Shown: in pieces, positions 56,456 to 63,857 of the stretch
Layout of the letters: every line of letters begins with the position of its first letter
How positions within the stretch are numbered: the stretch's first letter is position 1
Assembly: GCF_036017915.1 (NCBI RefSeq)
Contig: NZ_CP107929.1
Coordinates: forward strand, 1,426,001-1,490,000
DNA: 64,000 bases
Origin: Micromonospora sp. NBC_00421
GTDB taxonomy: Bacteria > Actinomycetota > Actinomycetes > Mycobacteriales > Micromonosporaceae
Reading direction: 5' to 3'
Made by a program: the position numbers and the translations under genes
Notes under the pieces: generated by a model
The model's input: the letters and a program-made list of their open reading frames with translations, nothing else
The model's database searches: none
What the model was told of the DNA's origin: nothing

Positions 56456-57622
56456 ATGGACGCGCGACCGGCACCAGAATTCCCCGCGTGGCCTCAGCAC
56501 GACGACGCCGAGCGGGACGGCCTGATCCGTGCGCTCGAGCAGGGCCAGTGGTGGCGCATGGGCGGATCCGAAGTGGACTCGTTCGAGCGAGAGTTCGCCG
56601 ACCACCATGGCGCCGAACACGCGCTGGCGGTCACCAACGGCACACACGCGCTGGAGCTCGCCCTGCAGGTCATGGGAGTCGGGCCGGGCACCGAGGTCAT
56701 CGTGCCGGCCTTCACCTTCATCTCCTCCTCCCAGGCGGCCCAGCGGCTCGGCGCGGTCACCGTCCCGGTCGACGTCGACCCGGACACCTACAACATCGAC
56801 CCGGGAGCGGTCGCCGCCGCCGTCACGCCACGCACCAGGGCGATCATGCCGGTGCACATGGCCGGTCTGATCGCCGACATGGACACGCTGGCGAAGATCT
56901 CCGCCGAGAACGGCGTACCGCTGCTCCAGGACGCCGCGCACGCGCACGGCGCGCAGTGGCAGGGCCGGCGCGTCGGTGAGCTGGGCAGCATCGCCACCTT
57001 CAGCTTCCAGAACGGCAAGCTGATGACCGCCGGCGAGGGCGGTGCCGTGGTGTTCCCGGAGGGGGAGAGCGAGAAGTACGAGCTGGCCTTCCTGCGGCAC
57101 AGCTGTGGTCGGCCCCGGGGCGACCGCCGCTACCTGCACCGGATCTCCGGGTCCAACATGCGGCTCAACGAGTTCTCCGCCGCCGTGCTGCGGGCACAGC
57201 TGCGTCGCCTCGACGCGCAGATCGCGCTGCGGGACCAGCGCTGGACGCTGCTGTCGCGGCTGCTCGGGGCGATCGACGGGGTGGTGCCGCAGGGCGGCGA
57301 CGTGCGCGCCGACCGCAACTCGCACTACATGGCGATGTTCCGCGTCCCCGGCATCAGCGAGGACGGCCGCAACGCCCTGGTCGACCGGCTGGTGGCGGCG
57401 GGTCTACCGGCGTTCGCCGGGTTCCGCGCGATCTACCGCACGGAGGCCTTCTGGGAGTTCGGCGCACCCGACGAGAGCCTGGACGCCATCGCGGAGCGCT
57501 GCCCGCACACCGATGCCATCAGCCGGGACTGCGTCTGGCTGCACCACCGGGTGCTGCTCGCCGGAGAGCAGGAGATGCACGCGACGGCCGAGATCGTCGC
57601 CGCCGCCGTGGCCACCGCATGA
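56456..57622 (+). CDS. rifK: AHBA synthase (PLP-dependent, DegT/DnrJ/EryC1 family)
   Basis: This 388-residue enzyme is predicted to aromatise aminodehydroshikimate to 3-amino-5-hydroxybenzoate and possibly to transaminate UDP-3-keto-glucose together with its neighbour. The PLP lysine is Lys188 in FQNGKLMTAGEGG, the position known for AHBA synthases. Other family blocks are LAVTNGTHALELAL, MPVHMAGLIADMDT and LLQDAAHAHGAQW. ATG 56456 follows GGAG (56448-56451). The 72-bp upstream gap may hold a separate promoter, but no clear -35/-10 pair stands out. The stop overlaps the start of the oxidoreductase gene by 4 bp. This gene is the standard marker of AHBA-primed ansamycin clusters. Confidence 0.95.
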   Translation: MDARPAPEFPAWPQHDDAERDGLIRALEQGQWWRMGGSEVDSFEREFADHHGAEHALAVTNGTHALELALQVMGVGPGTEVIVPAFTFISSSQAAQRLGAVTVPVDVDPDTYNIDPGAVAAAVTPRTRAIMPVHMAGLIADMDTLAKISAENGVPLLQDAAHAHGAQWQGRRVGELGSIATFSFQNGKLMTAGEGGAVVFPEGESEKYELAFLRHSCGRPRGDRRYLHRISGSNMRLNEFSAAVLRAQLRRLDAQIALRDQRWTLLSRLLGAIDGVVPQGGDVRADRNSHYMAMFRVPGISEDGRNALVDRLVAAGLPAFAGFRAIYRTEAFWEFGAPDESLDAIAERCPHTDAISRDCVWLHHRVLLAGEQEMHATAEIVAAAVATA

Positions 57623-58695
57623 GCATCCGGGTTGCGGTGGTCGGGCTCGGCTGGGCGGGGCGGGAGTTGTGGCTGCCGCTGCTGCGTGCGCACGCCGACT
57701 TCGAGGTCGTCGCGGTCGTCGACGCCGACCCGGCGTCGCGGGCGGCGTTCCGGGACGAGCCGGGCCTCGCCGTGCATCCCACTGTCGACGCGTTCACCGC
57801 GAAGGAGGTCGACCTGGCCGTCGTCGCGGTGCCCAACCACCTGCACGTCGAGGTGGCCGGCGCGTTGCTCGCCACCGGGATCTCGGTGTTCGTCGAGAAA
57901 CCGGTCTGCCTGACCTCTGCCGAGGTCGACGTCCTCGCGATGGCCGAACGCCGGGGCGGGATGCTGCTCGCCGGCAGCGCCGCCCGGTACCGGGGTGATG
58001 TCGAGGCGTTGCGGCGGGCGCTGCGGGACCTGGGTGACATCCGGCACGTCGACCTCGGCTGGACCCGGTCCCGCGGCGTGCCGCGGGCCGGCGGCTGGTT
58101 CACCCAGCGCGGCAAGGCCGGCGGGGGAGCGCTGTTCGACCTCGGCTGGCACCTGGTAGACACGCTGGCGTTCCTGCTCGGCCCGGCCACCTTCACGCAG
58201 GTGATCGGCGTGACGTCGGACGACTTCGTCAACGTGGACGCCTGGCGGGCGGCGTGGCGACAGGACCAGCCCGGCGCCGACGCCGCCGACGTGGAGGACA
58301 CCGCACGCGGTTTCCTGGTACGCGACGACGGCGTCTCGGTCGCCCTGCGGGCCAGTTGGGCATCGCACGAGGCGCGGGACGTGTCGTCGATCCGCGTCGA
58401 GGGCCGGGCCGGGGTCGCGGAGTTGAGGTGCACCTTCGGCTTCAGCCCCAACCGGGAGCCCGATCCGGTGCTGACGATGACCCGGGAGGGCGCCACGACC
58501 CGGCTCGCGGTGCCGACCGAGCGGATCGGCATCGAGTACACCCGGCAACTGGACGACCTCGCCGCGATGCTCGCCGACCCGGCCAGCCGCGGCCGCGCCA
58601 TCGCCGAGGCCCGGCCGATCGTGCAGATGATCGAGAACTTCTACGCGTCGGCGGGGTCGGCGCGTGCCCGGCGCACGGTGTCCGCGTACCAGTGA
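57619..58695 (+). CDS. rifL: Gfo/Idh/MocA-type oxidoreductase of AHBA precursor supply
   Basis: This 358-residue NAD(P)-dependent oxidoreductase has the Rossmann start VAVVGLGWAGRELWLPLL and the family block VFVEKPVCLTSAEVD. In rifamycin clusters the homologue is thought to oxidise UDP-glucose to UDP-3-keto-glucose with AHBA synthase as partner, on the way to kanosamine. ATG 57619 overlaps the rifK stop (ATGA), which agrees with a joint role. The protein ends with SAYQ at 58695, 10 bp before the phosphatase start. Confidence 0.9.
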   Translation: MSIRVAVVGLGWAGRELWLPLLRAHADFEVVAVVDADPASRAAFRDEPGLAVHPTVDAFTAKEVDLAVVAVPNHLHVEVAGALLATGISVFVEKPVCLTSAEVDVLAMAERRGGMLLAGSAARYRGDVEALRRALRDLGDIRHVDLGWTRSRGVPRAGGWFTQRGKAGGGALFDLGWHLVDTLAFLLGPATFTQVIGVTSDDFVNVDAWRAAWRQDQPGADAADVEDTARGFLVRDDGVSVALRASWASHEARDVSSIRVEGRAGVAELRCTFGFSPNREPDPVLTMTREGATTRLAVPTERIGIEYTRQLDDLAAMLADPASRGRAIAEARPIVQMIENFYASAGSARARRTVSAYQ

Positions 58696-58705
58696 AGAGG
58701 TCTCC

Positions 58706-59404
58706 ATGGCATTTCCGATCGTCGACCGGCCGGCGACCGCGACCGACCCCTCGGCACCGGTCCGGCACGCGGTCATCTTCGACCTCGACGGGGTCGTCGT
58801 CGACAGCTTCGCGGTGATGAGCGAGGCCTTCGCCATCGCGTACGCCGAAGTCGTCGGCGACGGCCCGGCGCCCTTCGGGGAGTACCGTCGCCATCTGGGT
58901 CGCTACTTCCCGGACATCATGCGGATCATGGACCTGCCGCTGGCGATGGAGGAGCCGTTCGTCCGGGAGAGCTACCGCCTCGCCGACCAGGTGCAGGTCT
59001 TCGACGGCATCCTCGAACTGCTGCTGACCCTGCGGGTCCGCGGCCTACGGCTGGCCATCGCCACCGGCAAGAGCGGGCCACGGGCCCGTTCACTGCTGGA
59101 CCGGCTCGGCCTCCTGCCGTTCTTCGCCCACGTGATCGGCTCCGACGAGGTGGCCCGCCCCAAACCGGCCCCCGACATCGTGCGACGCGCCCTGGACCTG
59201 CTGGACGTGCCCCCCGAGCGGGCCATCATGATCGGGGACGCGCCGACCGACCTGGCCAGCGCCCAGGGCGCCGGGGTCGCCTCGGCCGCCGCGCTGTGGG
59301 CGCCGCCGGAGGACATCGCCGAGTTGCTCGCCGGCGGCCCCGACCTGGTGCTGCACCGCCCCGCCGACCTGCTCGCCCGCTGTCCGGCCGTCCCGGCCGG
59401 CTGA
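58706..59404 (+). CDS. rifM: HAD-family phosphatase of AHBA precursor supply
   Basis: This 232-residue haloacid dehalogenase-like hydrolase (phosphoglycolate phosphatase/beta-phosphoglucomutase type) has the nucleophile motif FDLDGVVVDS (first Asp), the conserved Lys region RPKPAPD and the acidic motif IMIGDAPTDLASA. It is predicted to act on a kanosamine or sugar phosphate step before AHBA. The ATG 58706 start is preferred because GAAGAGG lies 6 bp upstream; an open frame continues upstream into rifL. It ends 2 bp before the next start. Confidence 0.9.
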   Translation: MAFPIVDRPATATDPSAPVRHAVIFDLDGVVVDSFAVMSEAFAIAYAEVVGDGPAPFGEYRRHLGRYFPDIMRIMDLPLAMEEPFVRESYRLADQVQVFDGILELLLTLRVRGLRLAIATGKSGPRARSLLDRLGLLPFFAHVIGSDEVARPKPAPDIVRRALDLLDVPPERAIMIGDAPTDLASAQGAGVASAAALWAPPEDIAELLAGGPDLVLHRPADLLARCPAVPAG

Positions 59405-59406
59405 CC

Positions 59407-60390
59407 GTGGAGACGGCCCACTACCTCGGCGTCGACGTCGGCGGCACCAAGGTCGCACTGCGGGCCGAGACCGACGCCGGGCTCGTCCGGGAGTCCACCT
59501 TCGGCTGGACGCCCCGGCACAGCGTGACCCGGGATCTCGCCCAACTCGCCGGGGAACTGACGAAGCTGCGGGCCGGCATCGGTGCCCCACCGCGCTCGGT
59601 GGGGGTCGCGATGCCGGCGACGGTCGGCCCGGGGGGCCGGGTCACCTCGTGGCCCAGCCGGCCGGAGTGGGTCGACCTGGACCTGGACGCGGCCCTGCGG
59701 GCGCTGTTCCCCGGGGCGAGCGTCGCCTGGGCGGACGACGGCGATCTCGGCGCGCTCGCCGAGGCGCGGGCCTCTGGCTGTGACGATCTGCTCTACGTCG
59801 GGGTGGGCACCGGCGTCGGTGGCGGTCTGGTCCTGGGTGGCGTCCCCTGTCCCGGACCCGGCCGTGGCTCGTTCGAGATCGGGCACGTCATCGTCGAGTC
59901 GGGCGGGGCGAGCTGCGTCTGCGGCCGGCGCGGGTGTCTCCAGGCGGTCGCCTCCGGACCGGCCACCCTGCGCCGCGCGGCGCGACTGCGGGGAGCGGAG
60001 GTCACCTTCGACGAACTGGGGCCGGCGGTGCGCGCCGGACAGCCCTGGGCCGTCACCGCCGTCGACCGGACGTGCCGCGCCCTGGCCGCCGCCGTGACCA
60101 GCGTGCAGGAGCTGCTCCACCCGCAGCGTGTGCTGATCGGTGGGGGCTTCTCGGCCGGCGTCCCCGAGATCGTCGACCGGATGGCCGCCTGGTTGGCCGA
60201 ACTGGCACGCCCCGGACACGACCCGTTGCCGGTGGCGCCGGCCCGGCTGGGCGGTCTGTCGTCGTTGCACGGCGCGGTGTCGCTCGCCCGCCTCGTCGCA
60301 CCGCCCCCGGCCGGGCCCGCGCGAGGGTCGACGTCACCGCCGGCCGGCGTACCTGTCCCGACCGCCGCCCCTGCCGACAGCGCGGGATGA
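59407..60390 (+). CDS. rifN: ROK-family sugar kinase (kanosamine kinase type)
   Basis: This 327-residue ROK kinase is expected to phosphorylate kanosamine to kanosamine 6-phosphate for the aminoshikimate pathway. The ATP-binding start GVDVGGTKVAL follows a few residues after GTG 59407, which lies 2 bp after the phosphatase stop. The ROK zinc motif is present as CVCGRRGCLQ, with Gln where the family consensus usually has Glu. YVGVGTGVGGGLVLGG and GGGFSAGVPEIV are also visible. There is no strong ribosome site, so coupling to the upstream gene is likely. A Pro/Ala-rich tail follows the kinase fold. It is the last gene of the + strand starter operon. Confidence 0.9.
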   Translation: METAHYLGVDVGGTKVALRAETDAGLVRESTFGWTPRHSVTRDLAQLAGELTKLRAGIGAPPRSVGVAMPATVGPGGRVTSWPSRPEWVDLDLDAALRALFPGASVAWADDGDLGALAEARASGCDDLLYVGVGTGVGGGLVLGGVPCPGPGRGSFEIGHVIVESGGASCVCGRRGCLQAVASGPATLRRAARLRGAEVTFDELGPAVRAGQPWAVTAVDRTCRALAAAVTSVQELLHPQRVLIGGGFSAGVPEIVDRMAAWLAELARPGHDPLPVAPARLGGLSSLHGAVSLARLVAPPPAGPARGSTSPPAGVPVPTAAPADSAG

Positions 60391-60394
60391 CCAC

Positions 60395-60410
60395 CGGGCC
60401 GACCGGTCCG
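60395..60410. terminator. Possible bidirectional terminator between convergent genes
   Basis: CGGGCC, a GACC loop and GGTCCG form a 6-bp stem (one G-T wobble) in the 30-bp gap between the kinase gene and the convergent TetR gene. There is no T-run, as is usual in actinomycetes. The stem is short, so the call is tentative. Confidence 0.4.
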
Positions 60411-60420
60411 ACCACAGGCG

Positions 60421-61017
60421 TCAGCCCACCCCGGCGGGTCGGAGCAGCGGCAGCACGATGGTGTCGACGATGTCCTCGAGGGTCGCGTCGGAGACGGGTT
60501 GGAGGGTGGTGAGGAGTTCGAGCCGCAGCAGGGCGAAGGGCAGCTCCCGGACCCGTGCGGAGAGTCGGGTGAGATCGATCTCACCGCGCGCCGCGGCGCG
60601 GCCGTAGACGATGTCGAGGGCGTGTGGGCGGCCGTACCGGATCACGTCGCGAAGGTCGGCCGGACCGGTGCCGGTCTCCTCGAAGTACCCGGCGAGGTGG
60701 ACGCTCATCACGGTGACGAACTCGGTGCGGGTGCGGCTGATCTCCTGCATCAGGGCTAGCAGGTCGCCGCGGAGCGAGCCGGTGTCCTCGGGTGCCGGGA
60801 CACGGTTGCGCTCGAGGACGTGGACGATCGTCGCACGCAGCAGCTCGAGCCGGTCGCCCCAGCGTCGGTACAGCACGGGACGGCTGGTCCCGGCGCGCGC
60901 GGCGACGGCGTCCATGGTGAAGCGCGCGTAACCGGCCTCCTCCAGCTCCTGCCAGGACGCGTCCAGCAGGGCCTGCTCCAGTGCGGCGCCCCGTCGCCGG
61001 CTGCCCGGCTCACCCAC
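60421..61017 (-). CDS. rifQ: TetR-family transcriptional regulator
   Basis: This 198-residue regulator lies on the minus strand, divergent from the exporter gene. The N-terminal TetR helix-turn-helix covers about residues 14-55 (ALLDASWQELEEAGYARFTM, then AARAGTSRPVLYRRWGDR). The remainder looks like a ligand-binding C-terminal domain. The start is GTG at 61017-61015 reading leftwards. Its place beside the exporter, with an inverted repeat in the shared intergenic region, suggests local repression of export. In A. mediterranei the RifQ protein is known to repress the rifP exporter and respond to rifamycin; that this one does the same is inference. Confidence 0.88.
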   Translation of the reverse strand: MGEPGSRRRGAALEQALLDASWQELEEAGYARFTMDAVAARAGTSRPVLYRRWGDRLELLRATIVHVLERNRVPAPEDTGSLRGDLLALMQEISRTRTEFVTVMSVHLAGYFEETGTGPADLRDVIRYGRPHALDIVYGRAAARGEIDLTRLSARVRELPFALLRLELLTTLQPVSDATLEDIVDTIVLPLLRPAGVG

Positions 61018-61079
61018 CTCGACTCACCTGCGCAGCATACTTGCGGGCCCGGTGCGCCCGATCTAGAGTCGCCTCTCGA

Positions 61080-61101
61080 TAAGAAACAACGATGTATCTT
61101 A
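61080..61101. promoter_or_regulatory. Probable TetR operator between regulator and exporter
   Basis: A 22-bp imperfect palindrome, TAAGAAAC-AACGAT-GTATCTTA, has arms matching at 7 of 8 positions. It lies 10 bp upstream of the exporter ATG and 62 bp upstream of the regulator start. The region is locally AT-rich. TATCTT (61095-61100) inside it could be the exporter -10 box, so binding would block transcription. A possible -10 for the regulator (TATGCT on the minus strand, about 61034-61039) lies close by. Confidence 0.55.
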
Positions 61102-61111
61102 GGATGTGTCC

Positions 61112-62584
61112 ATGTCTGCATCCGGCAAGCCCGCACCCGCCGCAACGCCGACCGATTCCGATCGCATCGACCCGGTGGTGCGGCGGCTGGCGCTCACGAT
61201 CATCGTCGGTGCCCTGGCGGCGGTCTTCGACACCACGATCGTCAGCGTCGCCATCAACGACCTGGCCCGTGACCTGGATGCCCCGCTGAGCACCATCCAG
61301 TGGGTGAGCACGGGCTACCTGCTGGCCATGTTCGTCACCATCCCCATCGTCGGCTGGACCCAGACCGCGGTCGGCGGCAAGCGGTTGTGGCTCGGTTCGC
61401 TCGGGTTCTTCCTGCTCGGATCGGTGCTCTGCGCGTCGGCGTGGGACGCCCCCAGCCTCATCGTCTTCCGGATCGTCCAGGGCGTCGCCGCCGGCGTCAT
61501 GATGCCGCTCATGAGCACGCTGATCATGCAGGCCGTCCGGGGTCGCAACATCGGCAGGGTGATGGCGACCATCAGCCTGCCCGTCGCGCTCGGCCCGATC
61601 CTCGGCCCGGTCCTGGGCGGCCTCCTGCTGGCCACCGGGAACTGGCGGCTGCTCTTCCTGGTCAACATCCTGTTCTGCAGCGTCGGTGGCTGGCTCGCGT
61701 TCAGGAACCTGCCCGACGACCGGCCCGTCGGCGAGCGGGGCCGGCTCGACACCGTCGGCCTGCTCCTGTTGTCGCCGGGTGCCGCCGCCCTCATCTACGG
61801 CCTGTCCCAGATCCCGGTCACCTCCGGCCTCGACAGCCCCAGGGTCCTGGTCCCGCTCCTGGCCGGCCTCGTCCTGGTCGCCGGTTTCATCGGCTGGGCG
61901 CTGCGCCGGGGAGCCGGGGCGCTGGTGAACATCCGGCTGCTGAGTCACCGGTCGCTCGCCGCGTCGGCGGGCCTGCTCTTCCTGGTCGGGGTGACCCTGT
62001 ACGGCGCGATGCTGCTGCTGCCGCTCTACTGGCAGCAGGCCCGAGGTGAGGACGCGCTCGGCGCGGGGCTGCTGCTCATCCCGCAGGGCATCGGTTCGCT
62101 GTTGTCACGGCCGCTAGCCGGTCGGTGGACCGACCGGGTAGGGCCCCGCTGGATCGCGTTCGCCGGCTTCGGCATCGTGGGCCTGGCCACCGTGCCCTTC
62201 GCCGTCGCCCCCGACGCGCCGTACCCGCTGCTGATGGCCGTCCTGGTCGTGCGCGGTCTGGGGCTGGGCACCGCCACCATCCCCCTGGCCAGCGCCGCCT
62301 ACCTGGGCCTGGACCACCGCGACATCCCCAACGCCAGCATCATCGTCCTGGTCACCCAGCAGATCGGCGGCTCGTTCGGCACTGCCGTCCTGGCCATGAT
62401 CCTCCAGCACGCCGGTTCCGGCTCGCGGGCACCGGACGCCGTCACCCGGGCCTTCGGCACGACCTTCTGGTGGTCGGTCGGCTTCACCGTCCTCGCCGTG
62501 CCGCTCTGCCTCCTGCTCCCCGGCCGTCCCAAGCCTCTTCCCGATTCCGAGAAACCCCAATCCGAGGTCGCCGCCCGCGCCTGA
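61112..62584 (+). CDS. rifP: MFS drug exporter (DHA2 type, 14 membrane segments)
   Basis: This 490-residue major facilitator transporter of the DHA2 (EmrB/QacA-like) type is predicted to be a proton-driven exporter of the ansamycin product in the cytoplasmic membrane. Hydrophobic segments are spread along the whole chain, starting with LALTIIVGALAAVFDTTIVS; that FDTTIV block is typical of DHA2 proteins. GPILGPVLGGLLL is the motif C region of antiporters. I chose ATG 61112 because AGGA lies 7 bp upstream; GTG 61106 is in frame but too close to that site. It is divergent from a TetR gene over an operator-like palindrome, which suggests substrate-induced export. Confidence 0.9.
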   Translation: MSASGKPAPAATPTDSDRIDPVVRRLALTIIVGALAAVFDTTIVSVAINDLARDLDAPLSTIQWVSTGYLLAMFVTIPIVGWTQTAVGGKRLWLGSLGFFLLGSVLCASAWDAPSLIVFRIVQGVAAGVMMPLMSTLIMQAVRGRNIGRVMATISLPVALGPILGPVLGGLLLATGNWRLLFLVNILFCSVGGWLAFRNLPDDRPVGERGRLDTVGLLLLSPGAAALIYGLSQIPVTSGLDSPRVLVPLLAGLVLVAGFIGWALRRGAGALVNIRLLSHRSLAASAGLLFLVGVTLYGAMLLLPLYWQQARGEDALGAGLLLIPQGIGSLLSRPLAGRWTDRVGPRWIAFAGFGIVGLATVPFAVAPDAPYPLLMAVLVVRGLGLGTATIPLASAAYLGLDHRDIPNASIIVLVTQQIGGSFGTAVLAMILQHAGSGSRAPDAVTRAFGTTFWWSVGFTVLAVPLCLLLPGRPKPLPDSEKPQSEVAARA

Positions 62585-63024
62585 ACCGCAGCGCAGCTGC
62601 TTATCCGAGGGGTATCTCCGACGTGCCCCAGGGGCCGACTGGTGCATGTCCGCAGGGTGACCCGAAGGTCGAGCCATTTCGTCATCAGAACAAGGTGGAC
62701 AGTGCTCGGAGGCCACGGATCGGACGGTGGGTGTCTGATTCCCAACTCAGTTCGCAAATGTCTCCACAAGGTATGGTCAGCGGTGCTGGCCTGCCCTACC
62801 CTACGATGGCTCGCACGGATCGCCGGTGATCGTAAGGCAATCCTGTGGATGGCGGGGTCGACGCACATCGACATTCGGTAATCCACTTCTGCGGCGGAGG
62901 TCGCTTCAGGTGATCACCGGTGTTGCGGGTCGCGGCGGTGCTGTTCCTGTTCATCCCAGGTGGAGAATGTCGGCGCCTGCCCGCGTACTGACGAAGACTG
63001 CGACAGGGTTGGAGAGAACAGAAC
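62585..63024. other. 440-bp intergenic region, no supported gene
   Basis: The stretch between the exporter and the lipoprotein gene has less biased base use than the coding DNA around it. The short open frames in it show no actinomycete codon bias or family resemblance. It holds a weak stem (GCAGC-GCA-GCTGC, 62588-62600) just after the exporter stop, a GCCCCAGGGGC palindrome near 62624, and the first copy of a 60-bp intergenic element (62769-62828). A GGAG ribosome site (about 63010) serves the next gene. Confidence 0.6.
62769..62828. repeat. 60-bp intergenic element, copy A
   Basis: This 60-bp segment matches 63771-63830 at 47 of 60 positions without gaps. The best conserved part is GCCTGCCCTA, then CCTACGA and GCTCG-ACGGAT. 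It contains the arms TACGA and TCGCA around TGGC, an imperfect version of the perfect inverted repeat in copy B. It sits about 200 bp upstream of the lipoprotein gene. It may be a promoter or operator region; function unknown. Confidence 0.6.
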
Positions 63025-63585
63025 ATGGATAGTCCAGGGGGAATCGTTCGGTCACGGCGCGGGTCCGTCCGCACCGTCGGCCTGTTGGCGGCTCTTCTCG
63101 TCGCCCTCCCCACCGCGGGCTGCGGCACCGACAAGGTCGAATACCGTGACGACCGAGGAGACATCACCCAGCTCGTCTACCGCTTCTACGCCGACACGAC
63201 GGAGGGGAAGTTCGACGATCTGAACAAGGTGCTCTCCGAAGGGGTGGTGGTCAGCAATCCCGGTGGGGGTCTCACCGAAGGACGGGACAAGGTCATCGCC
63301 GGCGCGTCCGAGGGGTTCAAGACCGAGGACCGGGTCCAGGAGCTGGTCAGCAACGTCCTCGTCGACCTGGACGGCGACAAGGCCAAGGTCCGGGCGGACG
63401 TGGTGCAGCTCTTCGGTAGCAGCGTCACGCCGAAGGGGAAGATCGCGCCGGAGCCGACCCTCACCCTCAACTCGCGGATGCGCTTCGAGGCGACGCGCTC
63501 CTCGGACGGGTGGCGCCTGTCGCGCATCGAGGGCGACGTCCTGTGGGCGATCGACAAGTCCGTTCCCGCCCCCGCCCCGCGTTGA
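63025..63585 (+). CDS. Putative secreted lipoprotein with NTF2/SnoaL-like domain
   Basis: This 186-residue protein starts at ATG 63025 behind GGAGAG. The first 33 residues form a signal peptide: basic start (RSRRGS), hydrophobic core (TVGLLAALLVALP) and lipobox PTAGC with Cys33 as the likely lipidated residue. The mature part (about residues 48-180) resembles the NTF2/SnoaL-like cone fold, with ITQLVYRFYADTTEGKFDDLNKVL, GRDKVIAGASEGF and the closing DGWRLSRIEGDVLWAID. No catalytic role can be read. It could bind a small molecule at the outer face of the membrane. A link to the ansamycin pathway is only by position. Confidence 0.75.
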   Translation: MDSPGGIVRSRRGSVRTVGLLAALLVALPTAGCGTDKVEYRDDRGDITQLVYRFYADTTEGKFDDLNKVLSEGVVVSNPGGGLTEGRDKVIAGASEGFKTEDRVQELVSNVLVDLDGDKAKVRADVVQLFGSSVTPKGKIAPEPTLTLNSRMRFEATRSSDGWRLSRIEGDVLWAIDKSVPAPAPR

Positions 63586-63617
63586 TCCCGGGTAAGGGGT
63601 AGCCGGCGAGCCGGGGA

Positions 63618-63640
63618 GGGGCGGTGTCGTCCACCGTCCC
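63618..63640 (+). terminator. Hairpin terminator after lipoprotein gene
   Basis: GGGGCGGTG, loop TCGTC and CACCGTCCC form a 9-bp stem with one G-T wobble, 32 bp after the stop codon. There is no T-run. The strong GC stem is typical of actinobacterial terminators. Confidence 0.5.
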
Positions 63641-63770
63641 GAACCGGCGGACCGCCCTCCGTCCGACCGGGACGGGCGGCATGCGGACGCCGTGTCGAAT
63701 CACACGCGTCCGGCGGTGGCTCGCCACCCTGGTCGGCGGCCACCTTCCGGCTTCCACTGCTATCAAGGCG

Positions 63771-63830
63771 AGGTATGCCCAGCCGCCCTCGCCTGCCCTA
63801 GCCTACGAATGCTCGTACGGATGACCGATG
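63771..63830. repeat. 60-bp intergenic element, copy B, with perfect inverted repeat
   Basis: This is the second copy of the element at 62769-62828 (47 of 60 identical, no gaps). It contains the perfect inverted repeat TACGA-ATGC-TCGTA (63803-63816). It ends 27 bp upstream of the start of the partial reductase gene, so it is well placed to hold that gene's promoter or operator. Confidence 0.6.
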
Positions 63831-63857
63831 GGGCCGACAACAGGCTGGCGGGGGGGA

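Noticed and set aside
60499..60931. Plus-strand open frames opposite the TetR gene
   Set aside because: The minus strand encodes a clear TetR protein with its helix-turn-helix. The plus frames are shadows.
62642..62881. Possible 79-residue gene between exporter and lipoprotein
   Set aside because: No codon bias, no ribosome site and no recognisable domain. The 60-bp repeat element lies inside it, which argues for non-coding DNA.
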